In this document: piece after piece, positions 1-11,699 of the stretch | Layout: the number at the start of each line of letters is the position of its first letter | Position numbering within the stretch: position 1 is the stretch's first letter | Assembly (NCBI RefSeq): GCF_000003815.2 | Contig: NC_049987.1 | Location: 6,679,916 to 6,743,915, forward strand | Direction of reading: 5' to 3' | Length of the DNA: 64,000 bases | Origin: Branchiostoma floridae | Lineage: Eukaryota; Chordata; Leptocardii; Amphioxiformes; Branchiostomatidae | Notes under the pieces: model-generated | What the model saw: only the letters and a program-made list of their open reading frames with translations | The model's database searches: none | Told to the model about the DNA's origin: nothing | Made by a program: the position numbers and the translations under genes

Positions 1-244
1 AATTTTTAGATCAAGACCCTATGAAACACTATTTCCTGCATTTTTAGGTGCAAATTTTGCTTGTAGACTAAGCTGTTCAATGGCATCTATTTTGGTGAAG
101 AAGAACACATGGGTTTCAGTTTTTTTGTATCTTTACATATCAATTTTTGTTTGTCCCAGGGGACGGAATGGGGAAAACTTTTTTCAGTCCCCAGCTGCAA
201 AATTCCTTCAAAGGACTGAAGGACAGGTGCTGGCTACAACCTTG
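1..244 (-). mobile_element. hAT-type MITE, cut by the window edge
   Basis: This is an inverted copy of the element at 910-1253. Its right tip (GCTGGCTACAACCTTG) mirrors the left tip CAGGGTTGTAGCCAGC of that copy, and the interior matches in reverse complement. About 100 bp lie outside the window. Small open frames here are transposon sequence, not genes. Confidence 0.75.
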
Positions 245-909
245 CTGAGGTGGATTCAGGGCTGTCTCCAGGACCCATCCCTCCGTCCTGGGATGGAAAT
301 TTGCTCCCCATCCGTCCCCAAATCTGAACTTCAGTACATGAGATTGATTAGAATAATGTTTTCATTAATTTAGAATGACACATTTTACAAGGAAAATCAA
401 CAACAAGGTTTCCCAAACAATGAGAGGGACAGAAAAAAAATGAAAGCTGGATACAGCCCTGGGTGCATTGTTCTCTTTTAGTTAGCATGTAGGTGCCTAG
501 GACTAAATGCTTCAAAAATGAGAAAATTTATTGGACAAAAATTTAATGTAGTCTAAAATGTTCGACAGGAAAATTTTCTCTCGGAGATTGAAGATCGCCA
601 CTGAGAAGAAAAGAAATTTAATGAATGAATAAATGAATGACTTTTAGCTGTCAGGGAATATAGGTATTTTTATTCTGATGAAGGGCTGTCATTTAGGTGT
701 AGGTAGAAAACTTGCATTTCACTAATATTGCAAAAACTAAACAATTAAGTTTTGTAGTGATTTACAAAATGTTTTTGTAATTTTGATAACATATACAATT
801 ATTCAGTTTTCAGAAGGATCTTACATCTACACCAGTTAGAACTGGTAACATCATGAACAGCAGTGGTTCTTTTTCCACCATTTCATTTTGTCCAGACTGT
901 ACCACAGAC

Positions 910-1253
910 CAGGGTTGTAGCCAGCACCCGTCCTTCCGTCCTTTGACGGAATTTTGCAGTTGGGGACGGAAAAAATTTTTTGACCATTCCGTCCTTTGTG
1001 ACGGACAAAAATCGAGATATAATAAAAATGTCTCCCTTGTGTAATTTTTCACCAAAACAGATGCCATTGAGCAGCTTAGTCTACCAGCAAAATGTACACC
1101 TCAAAATGCAGGAAACATTGTTTCAGAGGGTCTAGATTTCAAAATTTTCAGGGGGTGCATGTACCCGAACCACCTTAGAAGCATTGCAACTTCTCGCACC
1201 TTGGGATTCAAAATTGAGGGGACGGAAATGATTTCAGGCTGGCTACAACCCTG
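910..1253 (+). mobile_element. hAT-type MITE, 344 bp, 8-bp TSD
   Basis: The tips are CAGGGTTGTAGCCAGC and GCTGGCTACAACCCTG. The element is flanked on both sides by the perfect 8-bp direct repeat CCACAGAC (902-909 and 1254-1261), the target-site duplication expected of hAT transposons. It has no transposase frame, so it is non-autonomous. It is related to the 340-bp elements at 28019 and 33010, which share the gacgga-rich interior. Confidence 0.85.
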
Positions 1254-2138
1254 CCACAGACTCTATCCTGACTCTGGTCTGCCATTGGGAACTGTCACAT
1301 CAGTAATCACCCCTGTCTGTCCATAATTACCATCATGTACTGGGAATCACATTATAGCAAAGATTGTCGGTTAAACTGAGCTGTCAAACTAGACACTGTC
1401 TACTTTATTTTATCCTGTCCTTTATCGTAGGGAGACTCTTGCGTCCTCAAAGTGCATGGAGATTTTTCTATTTCAAACTAACCATGTAGTGTAGTTTACC
1501 GTAATGTAATTCAACATGGTACATTTGTATCCCCTTGCATAAACCCTCTCTAACCATTAGTACATGTAGCTGCATGCCCTATGTACAAGTGCTGTATTGG
1601 TAGATATAGAGCTAAACCACCCCATACTAGTACAAAGACCAATGTGTACTACATGTATCCCCTCTATGACATACATGTGCATTGTGTATTACCTTTATAA
1701 CAAAGTGTTATCTCCTTTGTAAGTTACTATAACATGCATCCCCCAATAACAAAGTTTTATCCTCTCTATAACAAAGTGTTATACCTTCTAAACAAAGCAT
1801 TATCCCTCTATAACATCCTTGCACATGGAGATCTAACTTATTATAGTCCACATACATGTACATGTGTGCCTTCCCCTTGGTAGAACCGGTTCTTAGTACA
1901 CATACTTTACAAATAAAGCACAAGAACAGACAGAATTTGTGATACATCTTTTTACAGGTGTCAGATTGTTGGGCTCAAACTTATAATGCAGCCATGTGGT
2001 TTATAGAAACAGATATGATTCATAGAAACGACAAGCACTGGTTCCTGATGTGACAGTCCCCTTTTCAAACCCCTGCAAAGAAAAAGAAGCGATAAAACCT
2101 CAGGTGTAAAGTTAACCCATCTGTCACCATGGTAACAG
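1254..2138. other. intron or upstream sequence of the ERM gene
   Basis: No exon recognised. A degenerate tandem run of an AACAAAGTGTTAT-like motif lies at about 1690-1825. An X-box-like palindrome, GTCACCATGGTAAC, at 2123-2136 ends two bases before the next exon. Confidence 0.5.
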
Positions 2139-2231
2139 GCGCGGATGCAGGCTGCGCTGGAGGAAGAGACGAGGCGTCTGGAGCAGGAACGTCTGGAGAA
2201 GGAGGAGGACTCCAAGAAATGGCAGGCTGAG
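2139..2231 (+). CDS. ERM: ERM exon, helical region
   Basis: 31 codons rich in Glu, Arg and Lys ([20 protein letters not shown], then a segment ending KKWQAE). This matches the end of the ERM alpha-helical coiled-coil, where vertebrates have EVEEWQHR. Acceptor TAACAG at 2133-2138. The donor (GAG then GTTCGG) is weak, so the 3' edge is less certain than the reading frame. A second possible acceptor lies 12 nt downstream after GATGCAG. Confidence 0.75.
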
Positions 2232-5200
2232 GTTCGGCATCTTCAACTTTCTGTACTCACAAGAAACTGTAGCTGTAGACTTACATTGTGTACTAACCAG
2301 CATGAATTATAGCAACTAAATGTAGCAGTAGAACAAACGTTAATGCTCAGCTTTATGTAGTCTAGTCTTAGAAGCATGAAATCGAACTGCTTTGTAATAG
2401 TAATCTTTAAAGTCCTAACATAGACTGTAACTTAATGTACATGTAAATGTAGTTCAGTCTTCCTAACAAGCATGAGTTCTAACATGTAGTAGTAGTAGTA
2501 ACATTTAGTACATGTATTGGAAAGTGTAGTGTGGACTAGTGGAGAAGTGTCCATTCTTATAAAAACTTTGAAAACGCTAACAATTTGTAGAATGTTATCG
2601 GCAAGGTTAGAAGTGTTCTTCTAATGCCGTGTTCTGTGAGCTTTGGTCACTCAACAGAGACTATCTGAGAGAGACTGGAAGCTAGATGTTGAAAAATGCT
2701 TAAGCCATGATTCACTGAAATGCATATAGCTGCAGCTGCCTGCATGTTGGTTTTACATCTAAGAAATATTAATGAGTATAAACCTACGAGAGCTTGGATC
2801 AAAACTTAAGATTGAACAGTGTTGATAAAGAGCAGCTTTAAGTGTCTCCTTTTCTACTTTCTTCTTACCAGTGATGTTGATCCTGCTTTACTTCCCTTCT
2901 TATATATTTTATTATAACCTAAAGTAGTTCCTTTTCCTTGAGAACATCTTGGACACTGAGATATTATTGAGACTCATGGTGTTACATTGTCAAGAACCTA
3001 TTCCACATAACATGACATTGAAGGTGTCATTTGACAGAGCTGCAAACCCATTTAACTGGTCATGCGCAGCAATAAAGGAAACATCGACACTCATTTTCAG
3101 AGGTTCAGAATTTAAAAAAAACATTTCCATCACCAAATATAGACTTTGAGAAGTCAGCTGTCACCAAAAATTGAACATTGAATTTTGAAATCTGTTAGCT
3201 TCCTGTGTTATCTTAAATCAAAACAACCTTGTTTAGTGTGTTTAATGTGTGTTGAATTCTGTTAACATCTTCTGTTAAATCTGTGAACTTGACAATGTGA
3301 TACCAAACTACTCCATGTCTGCAGTCTCGCTGCTCTGTTCCTCTCCTGACTATGAATGCTTGTTCTCTCACCTTACCTTGTCTCTCTCTCTTTCTCCTCT
3401 TCCCTCTTGCCTAACCCAAGTATCATAAAGCAGTAGAGGAGCAAAGAGCTACCCAGGAAAAGATGCTGCTCCTAGCCAAGGATCACCAACAGCAACTAGC
3501 AAATAGGAACGTCCATGTAAGCCTGCCTCCGTTTCCCTCCTTGTTGCACGGCTGTACAGGTGGTGAGAACACAGGTTTAACCCTCACCCTACTGGGCTAG
3601 CCTTTTTGCACCAGATCTGTACTGGTTACAGGGTTAAAGAAGCAGGGCGAATGCTAACACCACACCAAACTATTTCCTTATTTCTTGGACATTTCAAAGC
3701 AAACATTTGAAGAAAAAACAGGCTGTAGCCTGAGTGTGATTTCTAAGGCCACACCAATTTAATTTCTTGGTTCACGGATTCGCTCGCTGCTATTTTTTGG
3801 GGAAAAAAATAAAAATAAACCTTGAGTGGCTGCTATAGACAGGTTTGACTGTATTTCCTTATTTCTTGGACATTTCAAAGCAAACATTTGAAAAAAAAAA
3901 AGGCTATAGCCTGAGTGTGATTTCTAACTTGGTAAAATAAAATGAATGAAATGGAATTGGACTGGGGGCTGAAACCCTCAGAGAACTTGAACCTGGCTAT
4001 ACTCACTTCTTGAAACTGTGTGTGCCAGACTCTGTTTTCATTGTGTCAGATCTTTCAGATCCACGTGGTTTTTCTTTTCCAAATCTGAGAACAAATGATT
4101 CAAACTGGTGGCCAAGCTGGTCAGCACTCTTTCAACTTTGCAGTCATTGCAAGTTTGATTCCCACTCTGTTCCTTCTTCATGTGGAGTTTATTTGATTTC
4201 ATGGTGGCTGTGTCATGTTCTGTTGCGCAGTGTCACTGGTTAGATACGAGTGCACACGTGTTAAAACTCATCTATGAAATACATGTGCACCACAACGTCC
4301 ACAGGTGCAATTTTTTTTCCTCACAGCAGTTTCTAACTTTTTCTGTCTTTACTCATGAATGCATCATTATCTCTTTTCACATATGTACCAATTCAACTCA
4401 CATGGATTCACAATGACTTTGTTAGCAGTTGGTGGTAAAATACAGACTCAACAGAGTTTAGCCTGTTTTATCAATTCATTTAGAAAGACATAATGTATAG
4501 AAGGTTTTGGGAGGTCCTTTACTAAGAGAGATGTATAATAATCTGGTTGTTTGCTAGCTTCATTTTTTCAATCTAGCAATGTCAGGAAACTCAATTGATA
4601 AGCAAGTTAAATCTTACTACCAGCTCTACAGTTTGTAGTAATTGTAGTGAAATTCCTCTAGCCTGGACCAAACCTTCCTATGGTGTTACGAATAGTACGA
4701 TTTGGTAAAAATAAGCCAGGAAAGTGATCCCATTATATTACAAGGATAACATTGCTCCTTCACTGCGAGGGCAAAAAAGTAAATGATACTCTATGGTGAC
4801 AAAACTGCAGTTGTAAGTTATTCTAATTTCTGTTTGGCTAAATTTTTCAGTGTTGGAGACTAAAATATTCCCCTGGAGTACCACAGCTAGATACTTATAC
4901 AGCCCTTCCTTTCCGTTCCACGAAAATGATAACTGTTTAGTTGTTTTCCACATAACGTTGTACATGTGATTATGAATAACCCTCTCCCCAACACCCCCCA
5001 AAAGTTCCAGAGGGCGAGTGATACTTTTATGGCCTCCCTTTCCATTCCACAAAAATGATAGCTGATTTCCACATAACGTTTGTACATGTGATTGTAAATA
5101 ACCCTCTCCCCAACACCCCCTGCAGTTCCAGAGGGCGATTGAGGAGCAGCAGGAGTTGTAGAAGGATATTAAAATTTGGCAAAAATAAGCCTGGAGAGTG

Positions 5201-7160
5201 ATCCCATTACATGGGTAACATTACCTTTCACTGTGAAGGCAACAAAAGTAATGATACCTGTGGTGGTCAAACTCCCATTGTATTTTTTTTTTGGGGGGGA
5301 GCCAGTGTTGCAGTTGGAATGTTATTTTTTTCTGCCCCTCTCCAGTTTCCTTGAGTTAGTGATAGGTTTGAGACCTTGTTTGAGCTGAACTTGAAAGCGT
5401 GATAGTGATAGTTTTTCCAGTTGCACGGTTGTAATGAAGGAACACCAAATTGGTGTGGTCTTACTGTACAAATGTATAATGAAATGCCCCCCCTCCCCCC
5501 CTGTAGTTCCAGAGGGCGATCGAAGAACAGCAGGAGTTGGAGAAGAAGCTGGTGGAGGCGACACAGACGTCGACAGCGCTGCACGTGGCCGAGCACGAGG
5601 AGGGAGAGGAGAACTACACCAGCCTGGACCTGGAGAACAACAAGGACATCACCAACGCTGGCTCCGAGGAGGACCGAGTCACCTTCGCTGACAAGAACAA
5701 GATGATGAAGGACAAGCTCAAGGTTTGTAGGACATATGTGCAATGTAATTAAGAGACACCATCCATGTCATATACTGGAGAAAAGTATCATCCAAGGACA
5801 CACAAGAACAAGATGATGAAGGACAAGCTCAAGGTTTGTAGGACATATGTATTGTGTAATTGAGAGACACCATACATGTCATATACTGGAGAAAAGTATC
5901 ATCCAAGGACACACAAGAACAAGATGATGAAGGACAAGCTCAAGGTTTGTAGGACATATGTATTGTGTAATTGAGAGACACCATACATGTCATATACTGG
6001 AGAAAAGTATCATCCAAGGACACACAAGAACAAGATGATGAAGGACAAGCTCAAGGTTTGTAGGACATATGTATTGTGTAATTGAGAGACACCATACATG
6101 CCATATACTGGAGAAAAGTATTATCCAAAGACTTACAATGACATTCAAGATGATGAAGGACAAGCTCAAGGTTTGTTATGTCCTTCAATGATTTATGATT
6201 GTGCAATTAGGAGACTCTGTATGTCATGTATGGGAGGAAAGTTGTCACCAAGGACACACAAGGACAAGATGATGAAGGACAAGATCAAGGTTTGTTATGT
6301 CCTTCAATGATTTATGATTGTGCAATTAGGAGACTCTGTATGTCAGTATGGGAGGAAAGTTGTCACCAAGGACACACAAGGACAAGATGATGAAGGTCAA
6401 GCTCAAGGTTTGTGTTCTCCTTCAATAAGTGTTTTCATGATTGTGCAATTAGGAGACTGTAGGTGTCATGTACTTGTATTGTCCAAGGACAAGATGGTAA
6501 AGGACAAGCTCAAGGTTTGTAGGACGTTTATCTTCTCCTTACATGTACATCTATGTTCATATATATTAGAAAATTTTATGATTTTGCCATTAGAAGACAA
6601 GGTCCATGTTTACTGGAGAAAAGTCTAGTCTAAGGACACATATAGATGAGATGATTAAGGAAACAATAAAGTCAGAATAAGAAGCACCTGAATGAAAGAA
6701 AGACATTTCCTCCTCCTTCTTCTGTATTTGTGAATTTAGGAGCAATCAGAAGAAGCATGTGCACGGTAAAAAGTCTTCTGGACACATATGTAGGAACAAG
6801 AGGATTTTTAATAAAATGTTAGCAAGAACTATTTTGCTATTGTATTTACTTCCATCATGTTAAACAGTCAGTTGTACATTGTATGGCTACTGCTTTACAG
6901 TGGGCTCTGGGACATAGGTAACACAAAGCAACATTCAAGCACATACTTTATTCCATGGATGAACCTAACGACCCTCTGTTGTTTCCCGCCTACAGGAGTT
7001 GGGGAAGGAGCTGGAGATCGCGAAGGACGAGAACAAGCTGACGCGCAACGATCAGCTGAACGCCGAGAACGTCAAGGCCGGGCGCGACAAGTACAAGACG
7101 CTGAAGCTCATCCGACAGGGAAACACCAAGCAGAGAATCGACGAGTTCGAGGCTTTGTAA
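2139..7160 (+). CDS. ERM: ERM (ezrin/radixin/moesin) C-terminal half, exons 2139-2231, (3421-3516), 5507-5722, 6996-7160
   Basis: ERM proteins link plasma-membrane proteins to cortical F-actin. The N-terminal FERM domain is not in this window; only the end of the helical region and the C-terminal actin-binding tail (C-ERMAD) are. The last exon ends [23 protein letters not shown], nearly identical to the vertebrate ERM tail. It includes the Thr 19 residues before the C-terminus that corresponds to the regulatory Thr558 of moesin (known from the family). Merlin is excluded because its tail lacks this actin-binding motif. All exons join in phase 0. The 96-nt exon at 3421 may be alternative. The gene starts upstream of the window. 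Confidence 0.9.
2232..3420 (+). other. ERM intron
   Basis: AT-rich intron with a short AGT microsatellite near 2485 and a good polypyrimidine tract (3370-3412) before the acceptor. Nothing else recognised. Confidence 0.6.
3421..3516 (+). CDS. ERM: ERM candidate alternative exon, 32 codons
   Basis: Bounded by a strong pyrimidine tract plus acceptor (CCCAAG) and a consensus donor (CAT then GTAAGC). Open in phase 0, so it can be included or skipped without a frame change. It begins [16 protein letters not shown] and is similar to the start of the exon at 5507 ([15 protein letters not shown]). This suggests an ancient exon duplication. Most ERM proteins have no obvious equivalent segment, so its use in mRNA is inferred. 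Confidence 0.6.
3665..3930 (+). repeat. direct repeat flanking a transposon-end fragment
   Basis: An ~80-bp segment starting TATTTCCTTATTTCTTGGAC occurs twice (about 3669-3745 and 3850-3926). Between the copies lies a fragment ending GACAGGTTTGACTGTA, identical in type to the end of the TA-flanked element at 25291-26186. This looks like an insertion accompanied by a duplication. Confidence 0.55.
3931..4655 (+). other. ERM intron
   Basis: No exon, RNA gene or transposon end recognised. Confidence 0.5.
4660..5506 (+). repeat. tandem duplication of an intron end plus exon start (ERM)
   Basis: The segment around 4715-4790 (AGTGATCCCATTA..) recurs at 5198-5262. The block CCACATAACG..CCCTCTCCCCAACACCCCC recurs at about 4950 and 5070. 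Two relic copies of the next exon's first bases, TTCCAGAGGGCGA, sit at 5005 and 5126. The copy at 5126 keeps its acceptor (CTGCAG) and 11 codons ([11 protein letters not shown]) before an in-frame TAG at 5159-5161. Confidence 0.75.
5507..5722 (+). CDS. ERM: ERM exon, linker before the C-ERMAD
   Basis: 72 codons from acceptor CCCTGTAG. It starts [20 protein letters not shown], passes through an acidic linker ([18 protein letters not shown]) and ends in [17 protein letters not shown], which matches the vertebrate start of the C-ERMAD (RITEAEKNERVQ-type). Donor AAG then GTTTGT. The last 22 nt of the exon form the first unit of the minisatellite that follows. Confidence 0.9.
5701..6521 (+). repeat. 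minisatellite made of the ERM exon 3' edge and splice donor, 8 units
   Basis: Units start with GATGATGAAGGACAAGCTCA at about 5701, 5812, 5923, 6034, 6149, 6268, 6386 and 6493. Spacing is 111 bp for the first units, then 107-119 bp as they diverge. Each unit repeats the last codons of the exon (MMKDKLK in the first units) followed by the donor GGTTTGT and about 85 bp of intron. A faint ninth unit may lie near 6648. The exon therefore has up to seven extra donor copies downstream. Confidence 0.9.
6996..7160 (+). CDS. ERM: ERM last exon, F-actin-binding tail
   Basis: 54 codons plus TAA from acceptor CGCCTACAG. The sequence starts [20 protein letters not shown] and runs into [20 protein letters not shown] before the final DEFEAL. 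This is the ERM C-terminal actin-binding and FERM-masking segment. The regulatory Thr is present in KYKTL. Confidence 0.95.
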   Translation, partial: ELGKELEIAKDENKLTRNDQLNAENVKAGRDKYKTLKLIRQGNTKQRIDEFEAL

Positions 7161-7635
7161 AATTGTAGATAACGAATCAGTAGATATGGTGGGTCCATGG
7201 GGAAAATACAAATCTTAACCAAGCACACACCGACGCATTTGTATAGAGATCACCACCGCTTTCTTTCAAAGGGAAGTTCTCTGGCGCAAGAAGAAGGGAA
7301 GTTATGATGTTACCACCATTGTACTTCACGACAAACATAAGATGGCTGTTAGGGTAACGTTCTTCTTAAGACGAGGTTTAAGAAGACAAGGTTAAGGAAA
7401 AGTAAAGTCTTGAAGGAAGTAAGACTGCCGTGTGGTCGCCATGTTTGCCCGCTTTCCATCAAAACCATGTAGGGGAAATAAGGCAAGGGGCCAAATGCAT
7501 TATGGGCTAGGTGTATGCAAATGAGGGAATGGAGCAAAATTCAGAAAAATCTACTAGTGCTGCCTTGATTCTTTTCCATAATGATGATATCTGTGATGAT
7601 GAATATAGATACAGCATTTTGAAGCTGTGCTACTA

Positions 7636-7641
7636 AATAAA
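7636..7641 (+). terminator. candidate poly(A) signal, ERM (proximal)
   Basis: AATAAA 476 nt after the stop codon. Confidence 0.45.
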
Positions 7642-8569
7642 GTAACAATAGAATGTTGTACAACTTGAGTCTTAGAGAGATACTTAAAGAAACTGTGATT
7701 TAGAAGGACTAAGTCTATTGAGAGGATTGTTTGCTATATTCTTTATATATTCCTAGCTTGTTGATTTTCCTGTTTGACTATCTGAACAGACTATGATAAC
7801 AGACGGATGAGGATATATTTGCTGTAAGTTTAGAGTATGTTTCTGGGCGCAGTGTGTATAAATTAGCATCATTCTATTAGTCCATCCTCTGTTGCCTCTA
7901 TCCTCAATTTACTTTTGTAAGCTAATCAATGAAATAATGTCGTTTCTTGATAGTAGAGTCGCTTGATAATGATGATTTGGTTCCTCTGTAGCAGTGAGGT
8001 TTACATATATTTTCCTGTAGCTAGGCCCTTCTCCGTTTTGTACCGACACACATACAGTTTTCTCTCTCCTTGTAGGGGTGAATCTTGTAGAGCAGGGGGA
8101 AAAGGTGTGTAGAAAAACTATTGCCAGCCTTGCTGTGTGATGTGAACTGTGCATATGTATAGCAGGCTGGTTACGCTGGGAAGAAGGAGCACAACATGCC
8201 TTATGTCAATCAATCACAAGCCGTCTCTACCAGACCTGTTGATGGACGGAAGAAGAAATGGTAGAAATTGGACAGAGTAGAGGACTTTGCCGGCCATTGG
8301 AGTCCATTGGTTGACCACCGTTGGTTGCAAATGGTAACTCTATGACCAGCTAACTCTTCTGGCCAATTCCTGCTATTTTCCCGGCGACCCACAGAATCTG
8401 GTAGAGACTTACACTCACAAGTTGGTGTTGGTGTGGTAAGGAATGATCCTCTGTACTTATCACTGCTTGGAGCCATTTTACAGCGCAGCCTAGTCTTGTA
8501 CGGGGGTGAGGCCCATTTCCACTGGGCGGAGACCACTGGGCAACCAATGATCAGACAAGAAATCATAGC

Positions 8570-8830
8570 ACAATCTTTTGGAAGATCTTACAGGGCAGTG
8601 AGAGGTCTCAAAATGACCTTTGAAGACCGTGGAGATCATTAAAAGATCATTGGAAAACCCTCTGGGTCATTGAAAGAGCATTGAGATCATTGGAAGATGG
8701 ATGTCATTGAAAGATGACAGATCAGTTGAAGACCTGCTAAGTGACTGAAAGATTGCAAAGATCATTTTAAGACATTGGAGATTATTCAAAGATCATTGGA
8801 ATACCTTTGAGCTCTCACCAAAAGATCGTT
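8570..8830 (+). repeat. degenerate short tandem repeat (GATCATTGGA-like)
   Basis: GATCATT followed by GGA or GAAAGA recurs about ten times at irregular 15-35 bp spacing, in the presumed ERM 3' UTR. It is purine-rich on this strand. Confidence 0.55.
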
Positions 8831-9592
8831 GGATGCTCAGCGGGTGCTCGACGGTCTTGCCCGGTTGGAATACCAACCGCTGGAGGCGAGGTTGATTGTT
8901 ACATTCTTGTACTTACCAGGTTCCCGTTTGGACATGCTACTCCGTGGCGTGAGCTGCGGCAGAAGCCTGCCAGGAGTGTGTTCTGATTGGTTGGACCTGA
9001 TGAGGAAAACTTCGAGTAGCGGTTTGTGTATGAGGGGAGGCCGTTAGGAATGAGATGTGTTGTTGTTGTTGTTGTTGTTGTTCGGATAAAACCCCACATT
9101 TCTGAATGGGACCAAATGTGGCTGATTGAGTAAAATGGCTCCTTACTGAATAAGTTACTGTGAAACAATGTTTTTGTGCATCTTTGTACCTAAGCTAAGT
9201 GATTCTGTAGCACCAGAAAGGCTTGATCAACGTTTAGTTGTTGTCGAAAGCACAAGAAACAGCAAAGGATCGTTTTGACTGTAATCGCAAAAGATAATTC
9301 TTTGGTGCTGCCTTTTGTCCAAGTACCAAGCAAAATAAGTGATTATCACAACTTGTGTTCACATACATTGTATTCCTTCCTCATATAGCTACAGTAGATA
9401 TTTCTTTGTGCACTCTTATTAGAATACTTTTGTCTCTTGAGTTATTTAAAGGTCTAGTTGATATGGAAGAATGAAGAAAAGTATTAAAAGCACTCACTAC
9501 TTAACTACATTGTACGTCTGCAAGAGGATAATTCTGATGTTTTCTAGGTAGCGTATTTTTGGATCATTGCACATGTATCCATCGGTTGGGGT

Positions 9593-9598
9593 AATAAA
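9593..9598 (+). terminator. candidate poly(A) signal, ERM (distal)
   Basis: AATAAA followed within 40 nt by a GT-rich stretch (GTGGTCATTGTG). Good sequence context for a distal 3' end. Confidence 0.5.
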
Positions 9599-9600
9599 AG

Positions 9601-11528
9601 AATCCTTCTGATTGTACCAGGTGGTCATTGTGCAATTTCTTTTAGCATTTTATTTACATTTTGTACATTTATTTTATTTATGAGCCTTATTAGCTTAGGC
9701 ACAGATGGGTTCCAAGGGAGCCCATGGCAGGCAAATAGAATACAAACTTAGGCAGTCATACGTAAATAGTTTCACCGGGTTGGTAAAATACTCCTGGAGT
9801 AAGGTTCTTCAAAAACACAACCAGAATTGTACTCAGACCCAGTCAGGTGGTCATTCTAACCCTGATGATGGTGTCTGATAGACATCAAAGCGTTGGAAGC
9901 GAGTACACTTCTCCTAGTGGGCCGGCAGATGATTGGTGGGCTGCTATAAGCGAGATTTAACAGGCTAACCAATGTTATGGTCTGAACTGACATAACATTT
10001 GTGATCCCTAGCTATTGAAAAACATTAATAAGTGAAAAAAAACATTACAATACTACTGCAGTACTGACGACGATAAATAAGGGTCGTTTTTGATCCACGC
10101 ACTAGAGAGGCTGATATTTCCCTCCACCACGTAACATTTGTTTTCATCATCATCATCCTTTATTGATTTCAACATAGCAGACAAAATAGCAGCCTGAATA
10201 GCATTGAAATTTACAACATAAAAACCGTATATATACAATAAGAAACAATATACTGAAGTAGTAAACAACATCTCCGACGTTAAGTAGCCATTGTTACTGC
10301 CTACATGTCTACAGTTTTGAACCATTTCTGACGGTATAACCATTGGTCACACAAAAACACTACTGCATGAGAAAGTCAATTGATTTTATGTGTAACTTCT
10401 TTTTGTAAACTAGGAATGATCGAATAAACTAGAGTTCGGGGACCTCATACCTCCATGAAATATTTATTGCTTTTTTGTGGATGGTATGTATGTTTATAGT
10501 CGGTTGTATTTGAGAGTAATGGTTATATAATATAAATGTTATGGGAAAGTAGTGGTGTATTTACTTAATGACACAGAGGATGTCCATCTGATTAGTAATT
10601 ATCAAAATGTGACACTTAATTGTGTAATGTGCGTTTAAGAGGTCGACGGCATATGGTAGCGTGGTGTTCCTTAAGCTTGATGTTTGGCATTTAAAATGTC
10701 TAAGGTTGTCAGCATTATTGAGGTTCGACCATGTGCCTCAGAGCTGTGTGGTGGGAGGAAGTTGGGAAACTCAGAAAGAAGAAGGGATGTGGCCAACTTT
10801 AGTCAGATGGTGATTTGATTTTCCACCAATATGTCATAACATCAGCTGTTCACACGGTACAAAAACGAGATGCACACTTTCCTCTGACAGCCCTACACCA
10901 ACTGTAAGATGAATACTTGGCGCCAACCCCGTCTGCTAAAAAACAAGTACCATTGGCTACGAAAGAGACAACTAACAACTGTCCCTTATCGTAACAAAAT
11001 CAGAACATCTGTATCGCCCATAAAACTTCTGACACCCAACCCAGATGAGATGACCTAATGGCATTTTAATCACCATGTCACTCAAATCAGCAGTACAGTA
11101 TGTGAGACATCCATACCTGTTAAGCATTATCGTTAAATGTACCTCAACTTCTTACAATTATACTTACGCTTCACATCTCCATGATATCCTAAGCAGACAT
11201 AAATAAAACTAATTATCATATTCAAAAAACTCGGGGTTCCCCAAACAGCTGTCACCTCACCATCTGCTTGGAGCTAAGCCCATTAACAAACACATAAAGC
11301 ACGATGCCTGTACCAATATATCTCAAATATAGGGGTGATTTCTGATATTATTACATCGATTATAACGACAGATACGGCTCCCAAAATCTCATCGATTCGA
11401 GCTTTTATCACACCCCACCAACACAACAAGTATGAAACCAATCCATCCAGCCGTTCTTGAGTAATCATCTACACAGACAGAGACACCTAACAGAAAATAT
11501 AACCTCCATTCCATGACATTTCATGGAG
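9601..11528. other. intergenic; possible retroelement remnants
   Basis: No gene seen. On the minus strand, AATAAA followed by a GATGATGATG tail (10143-10165) looks like the 3' end of a non-LTR retroelement. A CCTGATGATGG..AAAGCGTTGG motif (9861-9896) also resembles retroelement tails. Both are weak calls. Confidence 0.35.
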
Positions 11529-11537
11529 GTAATTAGT

Positions 11538-11690
11538 TAATCTCCAAGCAGATTCCTCCGGTGGCATTAAAACAGTAACATAAGCTGGGGAAGGAATTAG
11601 CCGGCAAGGGAGGATTATCGCTGTGGCCAATAACTCCTCTGCCGGCTAAACTCTTTCCCATTTGCCACAGCAAGATCTGCTTGGAGATTA
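11538..11690. mobile_element. MITE, 153 bp, 9-bp TSD (TAATCTCC family)
   Basis: Inverted tips TAATCTCCAAGCAGAT and ATCTGCTTGGAGATTA, flanked by the perfect 9-bp repeat GTAATTAGT (11529-11537 and 11691-11699). The 9-bp duplication points to a Mutator-type transposase, or possibly hAT. The same tips occur at 52515-52698 and probably 57026-57164. Confidence 0.85.
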
Positions 11691-11699
11691 GTAATTAGT

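Larger units (their letters stand above)
7161..9600 (+). other. ERM 3' UTR and flank
   Basis: Non-coding. Candidate AATAAA signals at 7636 and 9593. A degenerate run of a GATCATTGGA/GAAAGAT-like motif occupies 8570-8830, and a (GTT)n microsatellite lies at about 9058-9082. Short frames here, such as 8829-9047, show no family features. Confidence 0.6.

Noticed and set aside
5701-6521. CRISPR-like array
   Set aside because: The repeat unit is an exon edge plus intron in a eukaryotic gene, with no constant repeat and variable spacer structure.
8829-9047. 72-codon frame with plausible composition after the ERM gene
   Set aside because: Lies in the likely 3' UTR. No homologous family recognised and no sign of splicing.
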